Shown piece after piece: positions 15,607 through 23,091 of a stretch of 29,049 bases of DNA. The DNA comes from CAYOWK01 sp964407665 (GTDB lineage: Bacteria; Pseudomonadota; Alphaproteobacteria; Caulobacterales; Hyphomonadaceae), in NCBI GenBank assembly GCA_964407665.1, contig CAYOWK010000047.1, forward strand, positions 1 through 29,049, in the 5' to 3' direction. The position numbers were made by a program, and so were the translations under genes. The notes under the pieces are model-generated. The model saw only the letters and a list, made by a program, of their open reading frames with translations, had not been told where the DNA came from and searched no databases. Every line of letters begins with the position of its first letter. Position 1 is the first letter of the stretch.

Positions 15607-17448
15607 TTGACCGCCGCCACCCCCGTTCTCGATGTCCGCGACCTGTCGGTGTCCTTCGATACGCCGGATGGACGGGTTGAGGCCGTTAAGGGGCTGTCGT
15701 TCACCGTCGCGGCGGGCGAGTGCGTCGGACTGGTGGGGGAGAGCGGGTCGGGCAAGAGCCAGACCGTGCTGGCCGCCATGGGTCTGACGGCGGCCAATGG
15801 CGAGATCGGCGGGCAGATCGTGTTCGAGGGGCGCGATCTTGCTCAGATGAAGCGCCGCGAGCTGGACGACATTCGCGGCAAGCGGATCGCGATGATCTTC
15901 CAGGATCCTCTGACCTCGCTGACGCCGCACATGACGGTCGGCGCGCAGATGGCGGAGATCCTGGCGCGCCACCGGAACCTCAAGGGCGAGGCCGCCGAGA
16001 AGCGGATGGTCGAATGGCTGGAGCGGGTGCGCATTCCTGAAGCGAAGCGACGGCTGCACCAGTTCCCGCATGAGCTGTCCGGCGGCATGCGCCAGCGGGT
16101 GATGATCGCCGCCGCCATGCTGTGCGAGCCGGTGCTGCTGCTGGCGGATGAGCCGACGACGGCGCTGGACGTCACGGTGCAGGCGCAGGTGCTGGAGCTG
16201 ATGGACGAGCTGAAGCGCGAGCTGGGCGCGGGTCTGGTGCTGATCACGCACGACATGGGTGTGATTGCGCGCATGGCCGATCAGGTGGTGGTCATGCGGC
16301 GCGGCGAGGCGGTGGAGCGTGGCGAGGCGCAGTCGCTGTTCTCGGCGCCGAAGCACGACTACACGCGCATGCTGCTCGATGCGATGCCGCGTCTCGACCG
16401 TACGGATCGCGGCGGGCGGCCCGAGATCGCGCCGGTTCCTGCGGCCGAGATCGCACCGATGCTGAAGGTCGAGGACCTGAAGGTGCAGTTCCCGGTGACG
16501 GTGCCGGGCGGCCTGTTCGGCAAGCGCATCCCGTTGCGCGCCGTGGATGGCGTGAGCTTCGATCTGCGGCCGGGCGAGACGCTGGGCGTGGTGGGCGAGA
16601 GCGGTTGTGGCAAGTCCACGCTGGCGCGCGCGGTGCTGCGGCTGGTCGATCCGACGGCGGGGTCGGTGGCCTGGCTGGGGCGCAATATCGCGGAGGCCTC
16701 GCGCAAGCAGGTGCGCCCGCTGCGGGCCGAACTGCAGATCGTGTTCCAGGATCCGCTGGCCAGCCTTGACCCGCGCATGACGGTGGGCGAATCCATCGCC
16801 GAGCCGCTGGGCGTGTTCCGCCCGCAGATGACGGCCAAGGAGCGCGAGGCGGCGGCGGCCGAGATGATGGCGCGGATGGGTCTCGATCCGGCCCACCTCA
16901 ACCGCTATCCGCACGAGCTGTCCGGCGGTCAGAACCAGCGGGTCGGCATTGCGCGGGCGATGATCCTGAAGCCGAAGCTGGTGGTGTGCGACGAAGCGGT
17001 GTCGGCGCTCGACGTGTCGGTGCAGGCGCAGATCCTCGACCTCCTGATCGATCTCCAGAAGGAATTCGGCCTCGCCATCCTGTTCATCAGCCACGATCTG
17101 TCGGTGGTGCGCGAGCTCTGCCATCGCGTGATGGTGCTGTATCTCGGGCGGGTGGTGGAGGCGGCCTCGCGCGACCAGATCTTCGCCGATCCGAAACACC
17201 CCTACACGCGCGCGCTGCTGTCGGCGGTTCCCTCGCCCGATCCGGTGCGCGAGCGCGGCCGCACCCATGTGCGTCTGCATGGCGACTTGCCGTCGCCGCT
17301 CGATCCGGCTGCGGGGCTGCGCTTCATGAAGTCGAAGCTGGCGAAGGGCGAGGCGACCTACCGGCCCGCGCTGGTCGAGGTGGCGCCGGGGCATTTCGTG
17401 GCCGAGCACGATGCAACGGAAGACCTGCCGGGCCTTACGGCGGCGTGA
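15607..17448 (+). CDS. Fused two-domain oligopeptide-type ABC ATPase (YejF/DppDF-like)
   Basis: A 613-residue protein with two complete nucleotide-binding domains of the peptide/nickel importer class. Domain 1 has Walker A GESGSGKS (44-51), signature LSGGMRQR and Walker B LLLADEPTTALDVT. Domain 2 has Walker A GESGCGKST (about 329), signature LSGGQNQR and Walker B VVCDEAVSALDVS. Each is followed by the oligopeptide-binding-type C-terminal tail (HDYTRMLLDAMPRLD; HPYTRALLSAVPSPDP). It resembles YejF or GsiA, which power import of peptides or glutathione. No permease or substrate-binding gene is adjacent, so it is an orphan here and partner genes must lie elsewhere. Start is TTG 15607, with GGAG upstream; no ATG is available. 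Confidence 0.93.
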   Translation: MTAATPVLDVRDLSVSFDTPDGRVEAVKGLSFTVAAGECVGLVGESGSGKSQTVLAAMGLTAANGEIGGQIVFEGRDLAQMKRRELDDIRGKRIAMIFQDPLTSLTPHMTVGAQMAEILARHRNLKGEAAEKRMVEWLERVRIPEAKRRLHQFPHELSGGMRQRVMIAAAMLCEPVLLLADEPTTALDVTVQAQVLELMDELKRELGAGLVLITHDMGVIARMADQVVVMRRGEAVERGEAQSLFSAPKHDYTRMLLDAMPRLDRTDRGGRPEIAPVPAAEIAPMLKVEDLKVQFPVTVPGGLFGKRIPLRAVDGVSFDLRPGETLGVVGESGCGKSTLARAVLRLVDPTAGSVAWLGRNIAEASRKQVRPLRAELQIVFQDPLASLDPRMTVGESIAEPLGVFRPQMTAKEREAAAAEMMARMGLDPAHLNRYPHELSGGQNQRVGIARAMILKPKLVVCDEAVSALDVSVQAQILDLLIDLQKEFGLAILFISHDLSVVRELCHRVMVLYLGRVVEAASRDQIFADPKHPYTRALLSAVPSPDPVRERGRTHVRLHGDLPSPLDPAAGLRFMKSKLAKGEATYRPALVEVAPGHFVAEHDATEDLPGLTAA

Positions 17449-17454
17449 GGGACG

Positions 17455-17916
17455 CTATAGGCCTTCCTGCTCAAGCCGGGTCCGGATGCCGGTCAGAAAG
17501 TCGCGTGCGCGCTCAATCTCGTCGTGAGTCAGCCCGCTCGCAAGTGCATTGACCCACGGAATCTGGCGACGATCCGCCTGCCGGTAGGCGGTGTGTCCGG
17601 CCTTTGACAACACCACGTGCTGGGCCCTGCGGTGGGCAGGGTTGGTCACGAACGTCACCAATCCCTCCGCCTCCAGTTCGTTGACCACGCGTTGAACGGC
17701 CTGTCGCGTCAATCCCATGCTGCGAGCGAGCCAGGATACGGTTTGTGGCTCGCCGGCAAAGTGGATGGCCCCGAGCACCTGCCAGCGTGCGCTGGTGAGT
17801 CCAAGGTCCTCAACGAGCCTGTCGCCTGTCGCGAGCAGACGGCCGTTTAGCCGAAAGATCTCCAGCATCAACTCCGTGAGGACCGCGCCGGCCAAAGTGT
17901 GTCTGTCATTCGCCAT
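17455..17916 (-). CDS. MarR-family transcriptional regulator
   Basis: A 153-residue winged-helix dimer. Helices 1-2 (residues about 10-40) form the dimer interface. The winged helix-turn-helix spans about 42-110, with LTSARWQVLGAI, the recognition region SWLARSMGLTRQAVQRVVNELEAEGLV and wing TNPAHRRAQHVVLSKAG. It is divergent from the small monooxygenase gene, and two matching 16-bp dyads lie in the shared promoter region, so it very probably represses both itself and that gene, with release by a small ligand. Convergent with the ABC ATPase (six-base gap). Confidence 0.93.
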   Translation of the reverse strand: MANDRHTLAGAVLTELMLEIFRLNGRLLATGDRLVEDLGLTSARWQVLGAIHFAGEPQTVSWLARSMGLTRQAVQRVVNELEAEGLVTFVTNPAHRRAQHVVLSKAGHTAYRQADRRQIPWVNALASGLTHDEIERARDFLTGIRTRLEQEGL

Positions 17917-17933
17917 GGCTGCAGCTTGTTTAT

Positions 17934-17949
17934 TGACAGCGTGTTGTCA
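17934..17949. promoter_or_regulatory. Predicted MarR operator 1
   Basis: The dyad TGACAG-CGTG-TTGTCA (six-base arms, one mismatch) starts 18 bases upstream of the MarR start codon. It shares the arm sequence and 4-base spacer of operator 2, and begins exactly 27 bases before it. Its flanks extend the symmetry (TTGACA...TGTCAA). Confidence 0.75.
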
Positions 17950-17960
17950 ATAAGTCTATA

Positions 17961-17976
17961 TGACAACATATTGTCA
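17961..17976. promoter_or_regulatory. Predicted MarR operator 2
   Basis: TGACAACATATTGTCA is a perfect six-base-arm dyad of the size typical for MarR sites, 17 bases upstream of the chosen monooxygenase start. It covers the upstream ATG at 17960, which argues that that ATG is not the real start. Confidence 0.8.
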
Positions 17977-17992
17977 AACAATGAGGCCGGAG

Positions 17993-18361
17993 ATGCTGCA
18001 GATTCGAGCTATGGATGCGACTTTCCCGATCCAGGACCAGCTGTCCGTCGACGAGTCCCCGGCAGTCCTGGTCAACATTTTCGAAGTGGATGCTGCGGAC
18101 GAAGAGGCGCTGTTGAAGGCCTGGGAGGCAGACGCCAACTGGATGAAAGTGCAGCCCGGATACATCTCGACCCAGTTGCACCGGGCGCTGGGGGCGAGCC
18201 GGTTATACCTCAACTACGCGGTGTGGGAGTCGGTTGGACACTTCCGCGCGGCCTTCTCCCATCCGGATTTCCGTTCCGCCCTCGATTCTTATCCATCCAG
18301 CACGGTCGCCTCGCCACACCTTTTCCGGAAACTGGCGGTCCCCAATCTCTGCACGACCTGA
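17993..18361 (+). CDS. Antibiotic biosynthesis monooxygenase (ABM) family protein
   Basis: A 122-residue dimeric alpha-beta barrel (ferredoxin-like) protein. The ABM core is visible as PAVLVNIFEVDAADEEALLKAW, then MKVQPGYISTQLHRAL and LYLNYAVWESVGHFRAAF, ending PHLFRKLAVP. Members include cofactor-free quinone-forming monooxygenases and haem degraders; this variant is of unknown substrate. ATG 17993 is preferred: GAGG lies six bases upstream, whereas ATG 17960 sits on the edge of operator 2. ATG 17981 and 18011 are alternatives. Control by the divergent MarR protein is strongly suggested by the twin operators, so induction by a phenolic or quinone-like compound is a reasonable inference. Confidence 0.85.
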   Translation: MLQIRAMDATFPIQDQLSVDESPAVLVNIFEVDAADEEALLKAWEADANWMKVQPGYISTQLHRALGASRLYLNYAVWESVGHFRAAFSHPDFRSALDSYPSSTVASPHLFRKLAVPNLCTT

Positions 18362-18506
18362 AGTGTGGCGGTCCGGCGCCGGGTCAGCCGCCTCAGGATG
18401 TGAGGCTCCTGGCGACAGGCGGGGGCCGCTTTAGCCAACGGCGAAAGCAGGCGGCGCCGCCAAAGGCGATTCTCGCCCGTCGAGGATTTTCGCCCATCGA
18501 GTCTGT

Positions 18507-18598
18507 GATTCCGGAAGCTGCGGAGCAGCTACCCGGAATCCAGAACGCGGAGGGATATCTGGATTCCGGGTCTGCGCTTCGCTCCGCCGGGAATGACA
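18507..18598. repeat. Dispersed-type intergenic hairpin repeat
   Basis: The element is a chain of inverted repeats sharing arms. GATTCCGG (18507-18514) pairs with CCGGAATC (18533-18540), with AGCTGC/GCAGCT inside. CCCGGAATCCAGA (18532-18544) pairs perfectly over 13 bases with TCTGGATTCCGGG (18558-18570). ATTCCGG (18563-18569) can pair with CCGGGAAT, with a one-base bulge, about 25 bases later. The GGATTCCGGGTCTGCGCTTCG wording is familiar as a high-copy intergenic repeat of alphaproteobacteria. It fills most of the 354-base gap between the ABM and acetyltransferase genes; the rest of that gap shows nothing I can name. Confidence 0.75.
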
Positions 18599-18715
18599 AT
18601 TCGCGTAGCTCATAGATCGGTGATTTCCCCAAACGCGCGAAAAAGGTCTGGCATTTGCATGCCCAGGGGCGAGAGCCGGGGTGACCGGCCGTAACGTCTG
18701 CCGGGTCCTGCGCGC

Positions 18716-19792
18716 ATGAAGGCCGAAGCTGTTCATCCTTCCCGTCTGTCCGGGGCTGACCGCACCGCGTGGAAAGCCCTCTGCGCCGCAGATTCGCGCT
18801 GGTCGACCCCCTATCTCTCGCCCGAATGGGCCGAGGCCGTGGGCCGGGTGCGCCCCGATGCGCGGGTTGTGCTGTTCCGGGACGGCGAGACGGCGGTGGG
18901 ATTCCTGCCTGTCCAGAGACCGAACGGATTTGCCGCCGTGCCTGCGGGCGGGGCGGTGTGCGATTATCAGGCTATTGTGGCGGCGCCGGGCGCCCAGATC
19001 GATCCGCAGCTGGCGGCGCGGGCGCTGGGCGTGGGCCGTATCGACATGCCGTGCGCGCTGGCGCCGGAAGGCGGGGCGATCGAGGCTGGCGGGCATCTGG
19101 TGAGGTTTGCCGGCGGCTGGGACGCCTATGCGGACCAGCTCAAGGCGCGCGGGTCGAAGGTGCTCTCCCGCGCGGTGCAGCGGTATCGCAAGCTGGGCCG
19201 GGATGCGGTTGCAGCTGGCAAGGGCGAGTTGTCGTTCGAGGCGTTCTGCGCCGACGAGACGGTCTTCGACACCCTGATCGAGTGGAAGCGCGCGCAATAC
19301 GCCCGCACCGGCGTGCACGACATATTCGGCCATGACTGGGTGGATGCTCTGGTGCGCGACACGTTCCGGCGCCCCGCGACAGACGATTTCGGCGGCGCGC
19401 TGTTCGTTCTGCGCGTGGGCGGCAAGCCCGTCTCGATCCTCTATTGCCTGCGCGCCGGACGCGCCCTGCATGCGTGGTTCACGGCGTATGACCCCGCGTG
19501 GGCGGAGCACTCGCCGGGCCTGCTGACGTTTGTCGAAGCGATAAGGGCGTCGGCCCTGGCGGGTTTCGCGGAGATGGACCTCGGCCCGGGCGACTACCAG
19601 TTCAAGGAAAGCCTTGCGACGGGCGTGCGTGCGGCGCAGCCCTCGTTCATTGGAGCGCCCAGCGTGTCGGCTGCCCTGCGGGCGGCGGAGTTCGGGGTGC
19701 GCCGGATGGCCGAGACCCTGCCGCTGGGCCGCGCCAGCCACTGGCCCGCCAAGGCCATGCGCAGGATGGATATTGTAGCCGGGCTGGCGTGA
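18716..19792 (+). CDS. GNAT-family acetyltransferase (BioF2/CelD-like, PF13480-type)
   Basis: A 358-residue protein with two GNAT-like halves. The N-terminal half includes STPYLSPEWAEAVGRVRPDARVVLF (about 29-53) and the linker RGSKVLSRAVQRYRKLGRD. The C-terminal half has FIDTLIEWKRAQY-like text (VFDTLIEWKRAQYARTG, about 183-199), the beta-strand FVLRVGGKPVSILYCLRAGRALHAWF and the acyl-acceptor end MDLGPGDYQFKESLATG. This architecture is typical of acyltransferases linked to exopolysaccharide and adhesin modification (CelD, holdfast HfsK type), but no polysaccharide locus is adjacent, so the substrate is open. No strong ribosome-binding site precedes ATG 18716. Confidence 0.82.
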   Translation: MKAEAVHPSRLSGADRTAWKALCAADSRWSTPYLSPEWAEAVGRVRPDARVVLFRDGETAVGFLPVQRPNGFAAVPAGGAVCDYQAIVAAPGAQIDPQLAARALGVGRIDMPCALAPEGGAIEAGGHLVRFAGGWDAYADQLKARGSKVLSRAVQRYRKLGRDAVAAGKGELSFEAFCADETVFDTLIEWKRAQYARTGVHDIFGHDWVDALVRDTFRRPATDDFGGALFVLRVGGKPVSILYCLRAGRALHAWFTAYDPAWAEHSPGLLTFVEAIRASALAGFAEMDLGPGDYQFKESLATGVRAAQPSFIGAPSVSAALRAAEFGVRRMAETLPLGRASHWPAKAMRRMDIVAGLA

Positions 19793-19872
19793 GCTGGGCG
19801 GCATAGAACCCCCAGCCTTCCGCTGTTGCCGGAAATCCTCTATAGGCGCCCGCCTGCAATGAGGATTTGCCC

Positions 19873-21099
19873 GTGTCCGCCCATCCGGCCCCGAAACCGA
19901 CCGTAACGCTTGCCGATGTCGAGGCCGCTGCGCGCGCGATTGAGGGCCATGTCGAGCGGACGCCGCTGCGTTATTCCCGGACCCTGTCGGAGATCACGGG
20001 CGCCAAGGTCTGGATCAAGTTCGAGAACCTGCAGTTCACCGCCTCGTTCAAGGAGCGCGGCGCCCTGAACAAGCTGATGCACCTGTCGAACGCCGAAAAG
20101 GCGGCCGGGGTTGTGGCGATGTCGGCGGGCAACCATGCCCAGGGCGTCGCCTACAACGCCGCGCGGCTTGGCATTCCGGCCACCATCGTGATGCCCAAGG
20201 GTACGCCGTTCGTGAAGATCGAGCATACCCGCAATTTCGGCGCGAGGGTCATCATCCATGGCGAAACGCTGGACGACGCCAACGCCTATGCACGCGAGCT
20301 GGAGCGCGACGAGAACCTGACCTTCGTCCACCCGTTCGACGATGCGCACGTGATCGCGGGGCAGGGCACGATCGGTCTCGAGATCATGGACGAGCTGGAC
20401 GACTTCGACGTCATGCCGATCCCGGTTGGCGGCGGCGGTCTGGCCTCGGGCATAGCAACGGCAGTGAAGGCGAAGCGCCCGGGCGTTTCGATCATCGGCG
20501 TCGAGACGCAGATGTACCCCTCGCTGTGGGCGGAACTGCGTGGGGAAACCCCGAAGATGGGCGGCGCCACCATCGCCGAAGGGATTGCGGTCAAGAAGGT
20601 GGGCCGGCTGACGGCCGACATCTGCCGCACCCTGCTGGACGATGTGGTGCTGGTGGGCGAGGACGACCTCGAACGCGCCATCACCCTGTTCCTGACGGTC
20701 GAGAAGACCGTGGCGGAAGGCGCGGGGGCTGCGGGGCTTGCCGCCCTGCTGGCGCGGCCGGACCTGTTCAGGGGGCGCAAGGTGGTGCTCGTTCTGTGCG
20801 GCGGCAACATCGACACGCGGCTTCTGGCGTCCGTGCTGACGCGCTCGCTGGTGCGCGAGAAGCGGCTGACATCCATCCGCATCGTCGGATCGGACCAGCC
20901 GGGCCTGCTGGCCAAGGTGTCGACCGTTATCGGCGACAATGGCGGCAACATCATCGAGGTCTCGCACAACCGCATTGCGCTGGACGTGCCGGCCAAGGGC
21001 GCAGAGTTCGACATCATGATCGAGACGCGCGATGCGCTGCACACGCAGGAAATCATCGACGCCCTGACCGCGGCGGGCTTTCCGCCCCGACAAGGCTAA
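19873..21099 (+). CDS. ilvA: Threonine ammonia-lyase (dehydratase) with ACT domain
   Basis: A 408-residue PLP enzyme converting threonine to 2-oxobutyrate and ammonia, the entry step of isoleucine synthesis. PLP lysine is Lys60 in TASFKERGA. SAGNHAQG (84-91) and the phosphate-binding VGGGGLASG (185-193) are intact. An ACT-like regulatory domain fills the last about 75 residues (SIRIVGSDQPGLLAKVSTVIGDNGG...), as in the single-ACT catabolic/biosynthetic forms. Symbol could equally be tdcB by sequence. GTG 19873 is chosen over TTG 19867 because the AATGAGGAT ribosome-binding site sits about eight bases before GTG and only two before TTG. Confidence 0.9.
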   Translation: MSAHPAPKPTVTLADVEAAARAIEGHVERTPLRYSRTLSEITGAKVWIKFENLQFTASFKERGALNKLMHLSNAEKAAGVVAMSAGNHAQGVAYNAARLGIPATIVMPKGTPFVKIEHTRNFGARVIIHGETLDDANAYARELERDENLTFVHPFDDAHVIAGQGTIGLEIMDELDDFDVMPIPVGGGGLASGIATAVKAKRPGVSIIGVETQMYPSLWAELRGETPKMGGATIAEGIAVKKVGRLTADICRTLLDDVVLVGEDDLERAITLFLTVEKTVAEGAGAAGLAALLARPDLFRGRKVVLVLCGGNIDTRLLASVLTRSLVREKRLTSIRIVGSDQPGLLAKVSTVIGDNGGNIIEVSHNRIALDVPAKGAEFDIMIETRDALHTQEIIDALTAAGFPPRQG

Positions 21100-21127
21100 C
21101 TCACCAACGATGTGATCCGGCCCTCTG

Positions 21128-21143
21128 ACGCGAACGCTCGCGT
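21128..21143. terminator. Short hairpin after threonine dehydratase
   Basis: ACGCGA-ACGC-TCGCGT is a 6-bp stem with a 4-base loop, 28 bases after the stop codon and 64 before the next gene start. There is no U-tract, so this is only a possible 3'-end structure. Confidence 0.25.
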
Positions 21144-21207
21144 GGGCGGCGCCGGGATGCTAAGCCGACCCAGTTTCCAAGCGACGACCCCAAAGGAGCC
21201 GCCCCCG

Positions 21208-22359
21208 ATGATCCGCTTTCTTGCCGCCGCGCTGGTGGCGCTGTTCGTGGCCGCCTGCGCCCCGTCCGCCAAGATCAACGCGGACGATCCGTTCGCAACG
21301 CTTCAGCCGTGGAACTCCAAGTGGAGCCAGGTCAAGCGCATCACGCCGGAAGGCAAGGGTGTCGTGAAGGACCTGCTGACGCCGGTGCAGTTCATCGCTG
21401 AAGATGCGCCGGAGCTGGCGGGCGGCCGTTTCACGCAGGCCGAACTGCGCTGGACCAAGGGCGCCAACGCCGGGACGACGAGCATCGTCTCGATGCAGCA
21501 GGACAGCGCTTTCGAGATCGCCGAGCAGCCGGCCCAGCCGGTTGCGGCGGGCGACGCCTTCGAGGTGACCGGCAAGACCATCGAATACATCGTCCTCAAG
21601 AAGGGCGACGGTTCGGGCCCGAAGCCGGGTCGCACGGACCAGGTGACGGTGATGTATGACGGGCGGCTTGCCTCCAACGGTACGCAGTTCGACTCGTCCT
21701 ATCTGCGCGGCGAGCCGGCGACGTTTGTGCTCAATCAGGTCATCGCCGGCTGGACCGAAGGTCTGCAGGAGATGCGTGCGGGCGACGAGTTCATGTTCTG
21801 GATCCCGTCGCCGCTGGGCTATGGCGAGAATGGCGCGGGCAGCGATATTCCGGCCGACGCCGACCTGATGTTCCGTGTCGAACTCCAGAAGGTGACGCCG
21901 GCTGCGACGTCGGACGCCGCCGCGTGGGCCAAGATCACGCCGTGGCCGACGGATTCGGGCGACGTCATGCGCACCGCGACGGGGCTTGAGTATCTCGTGA
22001 TCCAGAAGGGCGATGCGGCGGAAGAGCCGGCCGGTCCGCAGGACTATGCGGTCGTCCACTTCCGCGGTCAGCTTGAGGACGGTTCGGAAGTCGCTTCGAC
22101 CTTCGAGAGCCAGCAGCCGCAGATCTTCCCGATCGAGCAGCTCGTCGCGGGCTGGGCCGAGACCCTGCAGATGATGCGCCCTGGCGACCGCTGGATGGTG
22201 CGGATGCCGGCTGCGCTGATGTACGGCGAAGAGGGTGACGGCCGCATTCCGCCGAGCGCGTCCGTCGTGTTCGAGATTCTGGTCAACGAAGTGATCCGGA
22301 TCCCTGCGGCGGACGCTGCTGCTCCGGCGGATGCTACTCCGGCGGCGCCTCCCCAGTAG
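21208..22359 (+). CDS. FKBP-type peptidyl-prolyl isomerase lipoprotein with two FKBP domains
   Basis: A 383-residue periplasmic folding factor. The signal peptide ends in lipobox VAAC (Cys17). Residues about 20-110 form an N-terminal region without recognised fold. The first FKBP domain spans about 125-230 (VTVMYDGRLASNGTQFDSSY, QVIAGWTEGLQEMRAGDEF, LGYGENGAG, then a VELQKV end strand). A second spans about 250-365 (VVHFRGQLEDGSEVASTF, QLVAGWAETLQMMRPGDRW, LMYGEEGDGRIPPSASVVFEI). The chain ends in an Ala/Pro tail. ATG 21208 has AAAGGAG nine bases upstream. In domain 1 the usual Ile-Pro-Pro-near-end motif is replaced by DIPADADLMF, so domain 2 looks the more canonical. Confidence 0.9.
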   Translation: MIRFLAAALVALFVAACAPSAKINADDPFATLQPWNSKWSQVKRITPEGKGVVKDLLTPVQFIAEDAPELAGGRFTQAELRWTKGANAGTTSIVSMQQDSAFEIAEQPAQPVAAGDAFEVTGKTIEYIVLKKGDGSGPKPGRTDQVTVMYDGRLASNGTQFDSSYLRGEPATFVLNQVIAGWTEGLQEMRAGDEFMFWIPSPLGYGENGAGSDIPADADLMFRVELQKVTPAATSDAAAWAKITPWPTDSGDVMRTATGLEYLVIQKGDAAEEPAGPQDYAVVHFRGQLEDGSEVASTFESQQPQIFPIEQLVAGWAETLQMMRPGDRWMVRMPAALMYGEEGDGRIPPSASVVFEILVNEVIRIPAADAAAPADATPAAPPQ

Positions 22360-22368
22360 GGCTGCCGG

Positions 22369-23004
22369 TCAGGCTTTCGGGCGGCTGAGGGCGGCCATGC
22401 CGCGGCCCAGGGCGGGGCGGAGCGCAAGCTTCGCCTCCCAGGCTGCGACGTTCGCGAAGCGTGCGCCGGTCTGTTCCTCAAGCGTGGGGCGGACGAGAAC
22501 CGACCACGGATAGATCGCCATGTCGGCAATCGAGTAGCTGGCGCCGCCTGCAAAGGGCGAGGCGCCGAGCCGCCGGTCGAGGACGCCGAACAGGCGCTGC
22601 GCCTCGTTGCGGTAGCGCTCCAGCGCTCCGGGGTTGGGCGTTTTGGCGTAGTGGTCGAAATATTCGTACTGGCCCAGCATCGGGCCGAAGCCGCCCATCT
22701 GCCACATCAGCCACTGGATGACCTCGGTGCGTTCGCGCGGGGCGGCGGGCAGGAACTGGCCGGTCTTCTCTGCCAGATAGATCAGGATCGCCCCGCTTTC
22801 GAAGACCGAGAGCGGGCCGCCCTCGGCAGCGCGGTCGACGATGGCAGGCGTCTTGTTGTTGGGAGAGATGGCGAGGAAGGCCGGTGCGAACTGCTCGTCC
22901 TTGCGGATATCGACAGGGTGAATCGCATAGTCGAGGGCGGCCTCCTCGAGCATGACCGTGATCTTGCGGTTGTTCATGGTGTTGGCGGCGTAAAGGTCGA
23001 TCAT
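22369..23004 (-). CDS. Glutathione S-transferase family protein (YfcG/nu-class-like)
   Basis: A 211-residue GST. The thioredoxin-like N-terminal domain (1-82) begins MIDLYAANTMNNRKITVMLEE, has the cis-proline segment ISPNNKTPAIVD (about 49-60) and the glutathione-binding FESGAILIYLAEKTG (about 69-83). The all-helical C-terminal domain has QMGGFGPMLGQYEYF and the N-capping YSIADMAIYPW (about 165-175). The start region and NNKTPAIVD match YfcG/Ure2p-like disulfide-bond reductases. The frame continues far upstream opposite argE, but that extension is an antisense shadow. ATG 23004 is preceded by GGAG eight to nine bases away. Divergent from argE with an 87-base spacer. Confidence 0.9.
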   Translation of the reverse strand: MIDLYAANTMNNRKITVMLEEAALDYAIHPVDIRKDEQFAPAFLAISPNNKTPAIVDRAAEGGPLSVFESGAILIYLAEKTGQFLPAAPRERTEVIQWLMWQMGGFGPMLGQYEYFDHYAKTPNPGALERYRNEAQRLFGVLDRRLGASPFAGGASYSIADMAIYPWSVLVRPTLEEQTGARFANVAAWEAKLALRPALGRGMAALSRPKA

Positions 23005-23091
23005 GGCCGGGCTCCGTTGGTGTTCGCGCAATAGCGGGTTTCGTCGCGGTTTTCGACTGGCGGCCATGCGAAGTTGCGCTAGCTTCGCGCG

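Noticed and set aside
15238..17409. 723-residue minus-strand frame opposite the ABC ATPase
   Set aside because: His/Arg/Leu-rich antisense shadow of a clearly real gene with intact motifs.
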